NCBI GenBank assembly: GCA_017307735.1 | Contig: JAFKGR010000004.1 | Span: 248,001-312,000, forward strand | Direction of reading: 5' to 3' | From: Chitinophagaceae bacterium | GTDB taxonomy: Bacteria; Bacteroidota; Bacteroidia; Chitinophagales; Chitinophagaceae | DNA length: 64,000 nt | Part shown: one piece after another, positions 1 to 8,847 of the stretch | How positions within the stretch are numbered: position 1 is the first letter of the stretch | Layout of the letters: each line of letters opens with the position of its first letter | Translations under genes and position numbers: made by a program | The notes under the pieces: model-generated | What the model was told of the DNA's origin: nothing | Seen by the model: only the letters and a program-made list of their open reading frames with translations | Database searches by the model: none

Positions 1-271
1 CAAGGGCGTATTGTTCGGCGGGCAATCCAAAACTGTCGAATCCCATCGGATGCAGTACATTGAAGCCTTTCAGGCGTTTGTAACGGGCAAAAATATCGCT
101 GGCGATATAACCGAGCGGATGTCCGACATGCAATCCTGCGCCGCTGGGATATGGAAACATATCGAGCACATAAAAGGGGGGCTTTTTTGAATCGTTGTTT
201 ACCTGATAAATATGATTTTCATTCCAGTAATCCTGCCATTTTTTTTCTATTTCTTTAAAATTGTATTCCAT
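1..271 (-). CDS. leuS: Leucyl-tRNA synthetase, N-terminal 90 codons (runs off window start)
   Basis: The gene would charge tRNA-Leu with leucine in the cytoplasm. The visible part reads [16 protein letters not shown] and then contains the class I HIGH motif as [10 protein letters not shown] and the segment [14 protein letters not shown], both characteristic of bacterial LeuRS. The start is the ATG whose complement lies at 269-271. The remaining roughly 800 residues, including editing and KMSKS regions, lie outside the window. It is transcribed divergently from ftsX across a 201-bp gap. Identification is firm; completeness cannot be judged. Confidence 0.96.
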   Translation of the reverse strand, partial: MEYNFKEIEKKWQDYWNENHIYQVNNDSKKPPFYVLDMFPYPSGAGLHVGHPLGYIASDIFARYKRLKGFNVLHPMGFDSFGLPAEQYAL

Positions 272-472
272 CCTTTAATCTGATTAAAACCTGTGTAGGG
301 TACGAAGTAGCCACTTCTTTTTGTGAAAAATATGTTATTGATTAATTTTTTTATTTACCTGATGTAAGTTGTGGTACTTTAGCATTGTTGCAAATTGGGC
401 ACAAAATTACTAAAGTGCCCTAAAAATGTAAAGCAGCAAAATTGTTTAACTCTTCAAGAATTTTGATTTAGA

Positions 473-1351
473 ATGGGGCAATCAAAAAGACAGTCCACAA
501 GGCGTGGCAAATCTTCATACGTTTATGCAATTATCGGTGTTTCCCTGGTGCTGTTTTTGTTTGGAATGGTAGGATGGATTTTTGTGAATCTTCAAAAAAC
601 AGGAAAATATTTTAAGGAGAATATCCAGTTTCATGCTTATATTTTTCCAACGGCCACATCGCAACAAATTGACTCGCTTAACAAATTCGTGGAAGCGCTT
701 CCCTACGCTGTTCATGTTGAATATGTAACCAAGGAAAAAGCCATTGAAAGATACAATGCAGAGAATGATACCCTCTGGAAAACGTTGGCCATCAGCAATC
801 CTTTGCCGGAAAGCATTGATTTTTATGTGAAGGAAAATTATGTGAATGAAGACAGCCTGAATATGATCAGCAAAATGCTGTTGGGAAAGTTCCCGACTAC
901 CATTTCTGAATTTCAAACCCCGCAGGGAACGGTGGCCAGTGTCAGCAAATTTGTGAAAACCATTACGTGGGTTTTGCTTGCAGTGGCCATTTTGCTCAGC
1001 ATTCTTGTGATAGTGTCTATTGACAATACCATCCGGCTCTCTATGTACAGCAACCGGTTTACCATTAAAACGATGCAGATGGTGGGGGCCACACGAAGTT
1101 TCATTACACGGCCATTAAATGAAAGGGCGCTGTTAAATGGCCTGATTGCGAGCGTCATTGCCATTGCTGTTTTGATTGCCTGTATTGTAATGGCTGAAAA
1201 GTTTGTGCCGGCGCTCAAAGTATTGCACGACACAGGCAGTCTTTTATTGATCTTTTTGGGAATCAGTATTCTTGGAATTTTGATAACAGTTTTGAGTACT
1301 TACCGGTCGGCCATTAAATATTTAAAAATGAAATTGGACGATTTATACTGA
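473..1351 (+). CDS. ftsX: Cell division protein FtsX (ABC-type permease)
   Basis: FtsX is the membrane partner of FtsE and couples septation to activation of cell-wall hydrolases. The 292-residue protein has the family layout: a basic cytoplasmic N-terminus, a first membrane segment at about residues 18-40, a periplasmic domain of about 120 residues, and three more membrane segments near 160-185, 220-245 and 255-280. Between the second and third lies the FtsX-type stretch MQMVGATRSFITRP. As usual in Bacteroidota, ftsE is not adjacent. It heads a same-strand run with a DUF3098 gene (34-bp gap) and uppP, so cell-envelope functions are probably co-transcribed. No Shine-Dalgarno sequence precedes the ATG. 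Confidence 0.95.
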   Translation: MGQSKRQSTRRGKSSYVYAIIGVSLVLFLFGMVGWIFVNLQKTGKYFKENIQFHAYIFPTATSQQIDSLNKFVEALPYAVHVEYVTKEKAIERYNAENDTLWKTLAISNPLPESIDFYVKENYVNEDSLNMISKMLLGKFPTTISEFQTPQGTVASVSKFVKTITWVLLAVAILLSILVIVSIDNTIRLSMYSNRFTIKTMQMVGATRSFITRPLNERALLNGLIASVIAIAVLIACIVMAEKFVPALKVLHDTGSLLLIFLGISILGILITVLSTYRSAIKYLKMKLDDLY

Positions 1352-1385
1352 TTTTCGCATAATTACTTAACATTGTAATTCATTT

Positions 1386-1670
1386 ATGAAGAACGAGATT
1401 AAACCGGTTAAAAAAGGGAATAAACCACAACCTCACACAGGACCCAAACTTGTTTTGTTTGGAAGGGAAAATGTCAAAATAATGATCATTGGAGCTATCA
1501 TTATAGCCCTCGGATTTATTTTGATGGCCGGCGGAAAGAGCAGCAACCCTAATGTATATGATTACAAAGCCATTTATAGTTTTCAAAGAATCACATTGGC
1601 TCCAATTTTAATTGTCGGGGGTTTGGTGGTGGAGATTTTTGGTATTATGAGAAAACCCAAGACAGAATAA
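1386..1670 (+). CDS. DUF3098 small membrane protein
   Basis: This 94-residue protein has a basic, proline-rich N-terminus of about 25 residues followed by two hydrophobic segments at about 33-48 and 70-86, separated by a short loop containing the sequence GGKSSNPNVYDY. The pattern and its place between ftsX and uppP match DUF3098, a family of unknown function restricted to Bacteroidota. Spacing to ftsX and to uppP (15 bp) suggests one operon and hence an envelope or division-linked role, but this is inference from context only. Confidence 0.88.
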   Translation: MKNEIKPVKKGNKPQPHTGPKLVLFGRENVKIMIIGAIIIALGFILMAGGKSSNPNVYDYKAIYSFQRITLAPILIVGGLVVEIFGIMRKPKTE

Positions 1671-1685
1671 TACATTTCAGATTTC

Positions 1686-2477
1686 ATGACATTCGTCCAA
1701 TCTATTATCCTTGCGATAGTTGAAGGATTAACCGAATTTCTTCCGGTTTCATCAACCGGCCATATTATTATCACCGGCAAACTGCTCGGCGTACCTGAAA
1801 ATGATTTTACAGATACTTATACCATAGCCGTTCAATTGGGAGCTATCCTTGCTGTTGTGGTTTTGTACTGGAAAAAGTTTTTTAATTTCAACAGGTGGCA
1901 GTTTTATGTAAAACTTTTGGTAGGGGTTGTCCCTGCCGTTATTCTTGGTTTGCTGTTGGAAAAAAGAATTGATGCTTTGTTGCAAAGCGCTACCACGGTA
2001 GCTGTAACTTTATTTTTAGGTGGAATTGTCCTGATTTTTATTGATAAATTTTTTCAAAATCCTACCGTTCATTCAGAGCAGGAAGTAAGTTATAAAAAAT
2101 CCTTTTTGATTGGAGTGTGGCAATGCCTGGCGATGATTCCGGGAGTGAGCCGGAGTGCTTCATCCATCATTGGAGGAATGCAGCAAAAACTAACGAGAAG
2201 TGCCGCTGCTGAATTTTCTTTCTTTCTCGGTGTGCCCACCTTGTTTGGAGCTACTGTACTCAAACTTTACAAATTTTACAAAAATTCCGGAGGGTTTACC
2301 GGAAAGGATGTGGACATTCTGGTTGCCGGAAACATCATTTCTTTTCTGGTTGCAATGATAGCTATCCGGTTCTTTATAGAATCTCTGAAAAAACACGGGT
2401 TCCGCATCTGGGGCTGGTACCGTGTTGTCGTGGGGATGATTTTGCTGATTATGATTTTTACAGGATATATGAAATAA
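1686..2477 (+). CDS. uppP: Undecaprenyl-diphosphatase UppP (BacA)
   Basis: UppP dephosphorylates undecaprenyl pyrophosphate so the lipid carrier can be reused for peptidoglycan and polysaccharide export; it also gives bacitracin tolerance. The 263-residue protein shows both signature regions: EGLTEFLPVSSTGHI near residues 14-28 and PGVSRSASSIIGGM near 155-168, the latter carrying the catalytic Arg/Ser residues. About eight membrane segments are apparent. Length is normal for the family. It is the third gene of the ftsX operon and is convergent with the minus-strand relic at 2526-2972. In many relatives truB follows, which is not the case here. Confidence 0.97.
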   Translation: MTFVQSIILAIVEGLTEFLPVSSTGHIIITGKLLGVPENDFTDTYTIAVQLGAILAVVVLYWKKFFNFNRWQFYVKLLVGVVPAVILGLLLEKRIDALLQSATTVAVTLFLGGIVLIFIDKFFQNPTVHSEQEVSYKKSFLIGVWQCLAMIPGVSRSASSIIGGMQQKLTRSAAAEFSFFLGVPTLFGATVLKLYKFYKNSGGFTGKDVDILVAGNIISFLVAMIAIRFFIESLKKHGFRIWGWYRVVVGMILLIMIFTGYMK

Positions 2478-2525
2478 TTCATCTAACGCAGATAGGTAAG
2501 TTTCAAATTTCAGTTGATAGGATTT

Positions 2526-2972
2526 TTAATTCTCTTCCAGACTTTTTCCTTTGCTGACGATTTGCCAGAAATTTTCTGCATCTTTTGGATAGCTTATTCT
2601 GAAGGGATTTTGCTCTGTAACATGTAGAAATTTGCCTCCGTTATCCTTTGATGTAAGGATGCCACATACATAGTACAAAATATCCATCGTTGAAAAAACC
2701 TGTTTGAATTCATCTCTCATATCCTCATTGTTATTGGCAAAACAGACATTGCCCGGTTTGTTTTCACCTTCATACAGAAGGCCGGTTGATTTTTGAAATA
2801 GGGTAGTTATTTTTTTATCGAAACCTATGCTGTTTGCGAGGGTCACTAATTTAGAAAAGCGGGGCCGGGATTCTGAGTTAAAAAAGACTGAGGAATTTGT
2901 TTTTTCTGAAAAGAGTTCAGCAATGGTAAATGTATCCTCCTGAAATTTACTCGATTGATTTTTCATAATCAT
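2526..2972 (-). pseudogene. Probable relic: C-terminal fragment of a type ISP restriction/methyltransferase-like enzyme
   Basis: The 148-residue reading frame begins MIMKNQSSKFQEDTF. Its end contains STMDILYYVCGIL, then SKDNGGKF, then ISYPKDAENFWQIVSKGKSLEE. From knowledge of the family, the C-terminal region of type ISP and related N6-adenine methyltransferase/restriction enzymes reads roughly 'DIFYYIYGILHS..YR..F....FPRIPYPKD...FW.LV.LG..L'. The match covers most of that block, but the helicase and methylase parts expected upstream are absent. It is therefore either a stand-alone relic of a lost restriction-modification gene or an unusual short derivative. It sits directly downstream of korA, where korB is often found. 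The ATG overlaps the stop of another short open frame (ATGA at 2969-2972). A profile search would decide. Confidence 0.5.
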
Positions 2973-3124
2973 TCTCCTGTGAAGATAATATCAATATGTG
3001 TTCCTGAAACAGGAGAAAAATAATTTCCATTGCTATCTAAAAAACCGAAGTACAGTTTTTTGATTTTTGTCAAATCCCAAAAAGTTTGTACAGGACAATC
3101 AAAAAAAGATTTTAAAACAATTGT
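2969..3124 (-). other. Headless 51-codon open stretch between korA and the relic
   Basis: Reading the minus strand from 3124, a frame different from korA stays open for 51 codons and ends with TGA at 2969-2971, overlapping the ATG of the next reading frame as ATGA. Its translation includes TFWDLTKIKKLYFGFLD and then SPVSGTHIDIIFTGE, which looks protein-like. There is no ATG or GTG in frame; only a TTG occurs inside. It could be the 3' end of a decayed gene whose body was lost, or chance in AT-rich DNA. I assign no function. Confidence 0.25.
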
Positions 3125-4944
3125 TTAACAGCATCCACAATTTCTTTCTTTGCAAAGGGCTGTCCTTTTATCTTATTCAATCCCTTCGCATTAATTAAAA
3201 AAGCATCGCGGATAATTTTTACAAGCTGTCCATTGTTTAATTCAGGAACCAAAACAGTATCAAATCCTTTTAATAATGAACCCAGGTTTTTGGGGAATGG
3301 GCGCAGATAACGCAGGTGTATGTGCGAAACTTCATACCCTTCCATCAGCAAATCCTCCACGGCGCTTTTGATGGCTCCATAAGTACTTCCCCATCCGAGC
3401 ACAGCCACTTTGCCATGCGATGGGCCGTTGTCAATATCCTGTTCAGGAATGTAATTGGCGATGAGATCAACTTTCTCCTGGCGTGTCTTTACCATGAACT
3501 GATGGTTGTCCGGGTCGTAACTCACATTTCCTGTAATATGTTCTTTTTCCAAACCGCCGATTCTGTTTTCCAATCCGGGTGTACCGGGAATAGCCCATGG
3601 GCGCACTTGCCTTTCATCGCGGGCATACGGACGAAAAGCATCTCCATCATTGGGAGTGGTTTGAAAATGGACTTTTATTTCAGGAAGATCTTTGCTTTGT
3701 GGAAACATCCAGGGTTCTGCTCCGTTGGCAATGTACCCATCACTCAGCAGGATAACGGGGGTCATGTGTTGAAGAGCGATTCGAACTGCTTCGTAGGCAG
3801 CCTGGAAACAATCGCTTGGCGTTTTTGCGCCAACGATTGGTATCGGACATTCTCCGTTGCGCCCGTAATAGGCCTGCATCAAATCGCTTTGTTCTGTTTT
3901 GGTGGGGAGTCCGGTCGAAGGTCCTCCGCGTTGAATATCACAAATGACAAGAGGTAGTTCAAGCATGAATGCCAATCCCATGGCTTCTGTTTTCAATGCC
4001 ATTCCGGGGCCGCTGGTAGTGGTAATCCCGAGGCTCCCTCCATACGATGCGCCGATGGCTGCACTGATGGCTGCAATTTCATCTTCGGCCTGGAATGATC
4101 TGACTCCGAAATTTTTGAGCGCACTTAACTCATGAAGAATATCGCTGGCAGGTGTAATCGGATAGGTGCCGAGGAACATGGGCAACCCGCTTTTTTGTGA
4201 AGCAGCCACAAGGCCAAGGGCAAGCGCTTTGTTACCGCGAATGTTTCGATATTTTCCCTCCGGCATTTTCGCACGCGAAACAGAATAGCGTTCGCTGAAA
4301 GTTTCTGTCGTTTCTCCGTAATGATAGCCTGCTTTAAGCGCTTTGATATTGCTGTCAAGAATGTCAGAATTCGATTTGAATTTTTCATTTAAGAACTTAA
4401 TAGTTGTTTCCGGATCTCTGTTGTACATCCAATACAGAAAGCCCAGGACAAACATATTTTTAGCGCGGTCTTTTTCTTTGACACCGAGCCTGATAAAATC
4501 TTTTAAAGCCTCTCTGGTGATTTTTGTTACATCAATTTTGATGACATCATATTCTGAAAGACTGTTATTTTCCAGTGGATTTTCAGCATAGTTGGACAGT
4601 CTCAGGTTTTTTGTATCAAACCCTTCGATATTGGCAATGATACGCCCGCCTTTTTTTAAAGTCTTTAAATTAATTTTTAATGCGGCTGCATTCATGGCAA
4701 CCAGCACATCGGCCATATCGCCCGGAGTATAAACCCTGTCGCTGGAAAACCGGATCTGGAATCCGCTGACACCGGGAATGGTTCCCTGGGGAGCCCTGAT
4801 TTCGGCCGGAAAATCGGGGAATGTAGCGAGATCTATCCCCATCAATGCGGTATTGTTGGTAAACTGGCTGCCTGTCAATTGCATACCATCACCACTGTCT
4901 CCCGCAAACTTGATGACTACTTCTTTTAAAACCTTTTCACTCAT
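3112..4944 (-). CDS. korA: 2-oxoacid:acceptor oxidoreductase, fused gamma-alpha subunit (KorA type)
   Basis: The family forms acyl-CoA from 2-oxoacids such as 2-oxoglutarate, passing electrons to ferredoxin. The protein (610 residues from the ATG at 4944) starts with the gamma domain (FAGDSGDGMQLTGSQFT, APQGTIPG; about 1-200), followed by the alpha-type domain from about 235, with GTYPITPASDILHELS, the GITTTSGPGMALKTEA segment and RGGPSTGLPTKTEQSD, all typical. The longer frame to 4959 starts with TTG and is less likely. The TPP-binding beta subunit (KorB, about 340 residues) normally follows directly; here the next DNA is a relic and the convergent uppP, so the partner must be elsewhere or lost. 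Divergent from the FUSC gene. Confidence 0.93.
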   Translation of the reverse strand: MSEKVLKEVVIKFAGDSGDGMQLTGSQFTNNTALMGIDLATFPDFPAEIRAPQGTIPGVSGFQIRFSSDRVYTPGDMADVLVAMNAAALKINLKTLKKGGRIIANIEGFDTKNLRLSNYAENPLENNSLSEYDVIKIDVTKITREALKDFIRLGVKEKDRAKNMFVLGFLYWMYNRDPETTIKFLNEKFKSNSDILDSNIKALKAGYHYGETTETFSERYSVSRAKMPEGKYRNIRGNKALALGLVAASQKSGLPMFLGTYPITPASDILHELSALKNFGVRSFQAEDEIAAISAAIGASYGGSLGITTTSGPGMALKTEAMGLAFMLELPLVICDIQRGGPSTGLPTKTEQSDLMQAYYGRNGECPIPIVGAKTPSDCFQAAYEAVRIALQHMTPVILLSDGYIANGAEPWMFPQSKDLPEIKVHFQTTPNDGDAFRPYARDERQVRPWAIPGTPGLENRIGGLEKEHITGNVSYDPDNHQFMVKTRQEKVDLIANYIPEQDIDNGPSHGKVAVLGWGSTYGAIKSAVEDLLMEGYEVSHIHLRYLRPFPKNLGSLLKGFDTVLVPELNNGQLVKIIRDAFLINAKGLNKIKGQPFAKKEIVDAVKQLF

Positions 4945-5069
4945 AATCTGGAAGTGCAAATTTAACCAATACGCCAGTTTGGTAACCTTAAATTATTGCG
5001 ATAAACGCAAAATCTGAAATTGAATCTGCTTGCCGCTTAATATGTAATTTCATATTTTCTTTTTTCCAA

Positions 5070-7205
5070 ATGGAGCAAACAAAACAAATACGCCTTTTCC
5101 TGTTCAGCCAGCATTTTGCCGATGGGCTCAGGGTTACGCTGGCCATCATCGCTCCTTCACTTGCCGGTGCATTTCTGGGAGATCTGGAGTCGGGGATCAA
5201 TGCTTCATTGGGCGCTTTATGTCTCAGTATCAGCGATGCGCCGGGGCCTTTGATCCACAAACGGAACGGCATGTTTTACTGCCTGGCTTTTGTAATCCTG
5301 ATGGCGCTTCTCACAGGTTTTCTAAATCATTATATCTGGACAATGGGAGTTCTGATTGCCGCAGCCACTTTCTTCTTTTCCATGTTCAATATTTATGGAA
5401 TCCGTGCTGCGTCTATCGCAACTGCTTCCCTGCTGATCATGATTTTGCTGATGCCTGTGCAGCTTTCTTCAGAGAAAGTTTTGACACTGACACTTCAGAT
5501 TGCCCTGGGCGGAATGTGGTATATGGCTATTTCAATGACCTTTTATCTTCTCATTCCCTATCGCCCGGTGCAAAGGGCTTTGGGAGACTGCATTATTGAA
5601 ACATCAAAATATCTCAGAATCAAATCCTCACTTTATGATGTCCGTGTTGATTTTAAAAGCGCCTATGACCAGTTGATTTCCCAACAATCTGTTGTCAGCG
5701 ACAAACAAAATATGGTAAGGGAACTTTTGTTTAAATCGCGTGCCATCAACAAAGAATCTTCTTTCGAAAGCCGCAGGCTGCTGGTCACTTTTGTGGAGAC
5801 TGTTGACTTGTTTGAACAAATCATGGCTACCTGGTACAATTATGAAGATTTGCGTAAGAAATATCACAGTCTGAATGTGCTTCCAAAAATCAGCGTGATG
5901 ATTGATGGCCTGGCAAATGAACTTCTGGAAATAGGGCAGGCCATCCATTCGCAATCAGGCTACAATTCAAAAATAAATTTAATGGGACGGTTGAGTAGGT
6001 TCAAGCAAGAAACGGAAGCTACTCTCGGATCTCCGCTGGATTTCACTTTACGCAAAATCATCATCAACATGAGAGATCTTGGCCGGAGAATTGACGGACT
6101 GAGCAGATATTTTTCTGAAGGAAGAGAAGTTGAAAAAACAAATCTGAAACGAAAAGATTATTTGCGGTTTGTGCCTCATCAAAAAATCAATGGCGCTTTG
6201 TTTTTGAATAACCTCAACATGCAGTCTTCTGCATTCCGCCATTCATTGCGGGTTTTGATAACGTGCCTTGCAGGATATATCCTGGCTAAAATGATTTTCA
6301 CCGGTGAACACAGTTATTGGATTTTGATGACCATCATTATTATCATGAAACCCGCATACAGCCTCACAAGAAAAAAGAATATGGACCGTTTGACCGGAAC
6401 CCTTCTCGGCGCCATCATCGGATTGCTTCTTTTGTATTTTATCAAAGATGAAAAAGTCCTGTTCGGGATTCTGGTATTTTGTATGTTGGGTACCTACACT
6501 TTTGTACGGGTTAATTATGCGGTCATGGTTACGTTTTTGACACCCTATATTTTAATTCTTTTTCATTTTTTGAAATTAGATGTTTTGGATATTGCCGGTG
6601 AACGACTGATAGATACCATCATCGCATGCCTGCTTTCGTGGATTGCAATGCATTTTCTTTTTCCGGACTGGGAATCAAAAAATATCAAAACCACCTTGCT
6701 GAAAGTATTGCAGGCCAACCTGAATTATCTCAAACAACTCAGGATGTATTTTCAGCAAATGCAACTCAACAGGGTGGAATATAAATTAGTCAGGAAAGAT
6801 GTTTTTGTTTCGACAGCCAATCTTTCCGCAGCATTGCACAGAATGCAAAGTGAACCCAAAAGACGGCAACAAAATCAAAATGAGATTTATGAACTGGTTG
6901 TATTAAATCATGTATTGAGTTCCAATATTGCAAGTTTGATTGGCTCAGCCCCCCAATCAAATGAGGTTTCGTCCGCTTATTTCAGAAGAATAGATGGGAG
7001 CATCGCCAATCTTCAGGATGGTATTGAAAAATTATCCGGTTTAAAAAGCCCTGAGATAACCCGAAACGGAACTACTGAAAAATCAGCAAAAACCAGCGGA
7101 GATTTTTCTGCTTTGTCTCAGTTGAATTTTATTGAAAAGTTGTCAGGCGACATAAAACGGATAGTTGGAAAAATAAAACCGGATAAACTTTTATCCCAGC
7201 AATAA
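5070..7205 (+). CDS. FUSC-family inner membrane protein (YccS/YhfK-like)
   Basis: The 711-residue protein has the duplicated architecture of FUSC/YccS-type proteins: a first cluster of about six membrane segments in residues 20-165, a long soluble alpha-helical region, a second cluster at about 390-520 containing GYILAKMIFTGEHSYWILMT and a TGTLLGAIIGLLLLYF stretch, and a soluble C-terminal helical tail. The family includes aromatic-acid efflux (AaeB-like) and fusaric-acid resistance proteins; the true substrate here is unknown. The gene is monocistronic, divergent from korA, and its stop overlaps the 3' end of the convergent TauE/SafE gene by 15 bp. Confidence 0.88.
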   Translation: MEQTKQIRLFLFSQHFADGLRVTLAIIAPSLAGAFLGDLESGINASLGALCLSISDAPGPLIHKRNGMFYCLAFVILMALLTGFLNHYIWTMGVLIAAATFFFSMFNIYGIRAASIATASLLIMILLMPVQLSSEKVLTLTLQIALGGMWYMAISMTFYLLIPYRPVQRALGDCIIETSKYLRIKSSLYDVRVDFKSAYDQLISQQSVVSDKQNMVRELLFKSRAINKESSFESRRLLVTFVETVDLFEQIMATWYNYEDLRKKYHSLNVLPKISVMIDGLANELLEIGQAIHSQSGYNSKINLMGRLSRFKQETEATLGSPLDFTLRKIIINMRDLGRRIDGLSRYFSEGREVEKTNLKRKDYLRFVPHQKINGALFLNNLNMQSSAFRHSLRVLITCLAGYILAKMIFTGEHSYWILMTIIIIMKPAYSLTRKKNMDRLTGTLLGAIIGLLLLYFIKDEKVLFGILVFCMLGTYTFVRVNYAVMVTFLTPYILILFHFLKLDVLDIAGERLIDTIIACLLSWIAMHFLFPDWESKNIKTTLLKVLQANLNYLKQLRMYFQQMQLNRVEYKLVRKDVFVSTANLSAALHRMQSEPKRRQQNQNEIYELVVLNHVLSSNIASLIGSAPQSNEVSSAYFRRIDGSIANLQDGIEKLSGLKSPEITRNGTTEKSAKTSGDFSALSQLNFIEKLSGDIKRIVGKIKPDKLLSQQ

Positions 7206-8015
7206 AATTCTGATTCCAACGATGGCAAGGGATACTGCGAGTGCTTTTACAATTATTTTTCCTTTGAGTTTGGCTGATAAAAATGCACCCAACTGGGCGC
7301 CGGGAATGACACCCACGATAATACTGATTGTCATTTTTAAAATGAAGGGATCTTTATAAACCCCATTCGTCATGTGTACAATTACGCTGACGATGGACAT
7401 AATGGCAAGGATAAAGTGCGATGTGGCTGTGGCTATATGCACGGGAAAATAAAGCCACTGAACAAGTGCCGGCACGTGAATGATGCCACCTCCGATGCCG
7501 AGCAGCGGGCTGAAATATCCTACCAGAATACTGATGCCAATTCCTATTCTGAGATCGTATGCATATTGATACACATGGCCCATTTTGTCGTAAATGGTCT
7601 GCTCCACCCAGGCCTTTTTATATTTCGGTTGACGGCTGACATTTTTCTTTTCTTTTCCTCTGATGAATAGTAAAATGGCCAGTGAAATAAGAATTACACC
7701 AAAAATAATGTTGAATACATCGCGTGGAATAATGCGCGTGGTATAAACACCTAATATGGATCCGGGAATAGTGCAGATTGCAAAAATGACACCTGCCTTG
7801 AAATCAACCCTGCCTGAGCGGATGTAAGCAAATGAACCGCTGGTTGCATTGGCTGCGACCACAGCCATCGAAATGGCAGTAATTTTTTCGGGTGACAGGC
7901 CGGGATAAATCAACAACAGCAAGGGAACGAGAATAAAACCTCCGCCGGCGCCGATGAGTGTACCTATTGTACCAATTCCAACTCCCAATAAAATCAAAAG
8001 AATTATTTCCTCCAT
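7191..8015 (-). CDS. TauE/SafE-family permease (sulfite/organic-anion exporter type)
   Basis: The 274-residue integral membrane protein begins with the family signature GTLIGAGGGFILVPLLLL near residues 18-35, followed by AISMAVVAANATSGSFAYIRSG; a second half repeats the pattern with GYFSPLLGIGGGIIHVPALV and ATATSHFILAIMSIVSV. About eight membrane segments are present. TauE/SafE proteins move small anions such as sulfite, sulfoacetate or related carboxylates, and specificity cannot be read from the sequence. It follows the TIGR02757 gene on the same strand after 52 bp. A second, distinct member of the family lies in the molybdenum-cofactor operon at 36680-37411. Confidence 0.9.
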   Translation of the reverse strand: MEEIILLILLGVGIGTIGTLIGAGGGFILVPLLLLIYPGLSPEKITAISMAVVAANATSGSFAYIRSGRVDFKAGVIFAICTIPGSILGVYTTRIIPRDVFNIIFGVILISLAILLFIRGKEKKNVSRQPKYKKAWVEQTIYDKMGHVYQYAYDLRIGIGISILVGYFSPLLGIGGGIIHVPALVQWLYFPVHIATATSHFILAIMSIVSVIVHMTNGVYKDPFILKMTISIIVGVIPGAQLGAFLSAKLKGKIIVKALAVSLAIVGIRILLLG

Positions 8016-8067
8016 TCAATTCAATTCATAGCATGTAAGAAGTTCGCAAAGTTATTTGAATTTAATT

Positions 8068-8847
8068 TTAATATTTCTCAACGATGCCCAATCCAAATAG
8101 TGCGAAATCATATTTCACCGGATCACGCGGATCCAGTTTTTTCAGGTTCAAAGTAAGTTCTGTAGCTGCCTGCCAGTCGTTTTGCTTTCTTTCCAGAAGG
8201 TGTAGCCCACGTGCAACCCTTGCCACATGCACATCGAGAGGGCAAATCAACTGTGAAGGTTTTATTTTCTTCCACAATCCAAAATCCACTCCGGTATGGT
8301 TATTTCTGACCATCCATCTTAAAAACATGTTGAGCCTTTTGCACGATGATTTTTTCTTTGGAGCAGCGATGTGTTTTTTTGTTCTGTTCAGAAACCAGGG
8401 CTGAGAGAAAAAGTAATCGTAAAAAAAATTAAGCCCTGATTCAACTACAGATTTACTGCTGAGTGTGCTTTCATTAAAAAATGCTTCTTCAAGAGATGTG
8501 TGTTTGCTGTAATGGTTTTTGAAAAAGGAAATGAAATAAAGCAGGTCGTCGCTGTTGAAAGTACGGTGTACAAAGGGAACCAGATGTTTTAAATCATTCT
8601 CTGTATGATGAAGGCAAAAATCATACGGAGAATGATCCATGCGTTCCAAAAGCAAATTGCTTTTTTGAATGATTGTTTTCCTGATTCCCCAGGAAAAAAT
8701 GGCTGCGAAGAATCCGGCGATTTCGATATCCTGCAACTGCCGGAACTGATGGGGCACACTGATAGGATCTTCCCTGATAAATTCAGGTTGATTAAAATGT
8801 TTGACTTTTTTATCGAGGAAACTTTTCAGTTTCGGAAGATCAGGCAT
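8068..8847 (-). CDS. TIGR02757 family protein
   Basis: The 259-residue soluble protein matches TIGR02757, a family of unknown function in Bacteroidota and some spirochaetes. Landmarks are IAGFFAAIFSWGIRKTII near the N-terminus, the central FNSDDLLYFISFFKNHY, the cysteine-bearing SSCKRLNMFLRWMVRNN, and the C-terminal CPLDVHVARVARGLHLL followed by LDPRDPVKYDFALFGLG. The DVHVARV and DPVKYD parts recall the helix-hairpin-helix DNA glycosylase fold, so a nucleic-acid role is possible but unproven. Its ATG overlaps the end of the upstream trans-sulfuration gene by 8 bp, implying translational coupling. Confidence 0.88.
   Translation of the reverse strand: MPDLPKLKSFLDKKVKHFNQPEFIREDPISVPHQFRQLQDIEIAGFFAAIFSWGIRKTIIQKSNLLLERMDHSPYDFCLHHTENDLKHLVPFVHRTFNSDDLLYFISFFKNHYSKHTSLEEAFFNESTLSSKSVVESGLNFFYDYFFSQPWFLNRTKKHIAAPKKKSSCKRLNMFLRWMVRNNHTGVDFGLWKKIKPSQLICPLDVHVARVARGLHLLERKQNDWQAATELTLNLKKLDPRDPVKYDFALFGLGIVEKY

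Noticed and set aside
4959..4959. Upstream start for korA
   Set aside because: The extra residues depend on a TTG codon; the ATG at 4944 begins the conserved domain at normal distance.
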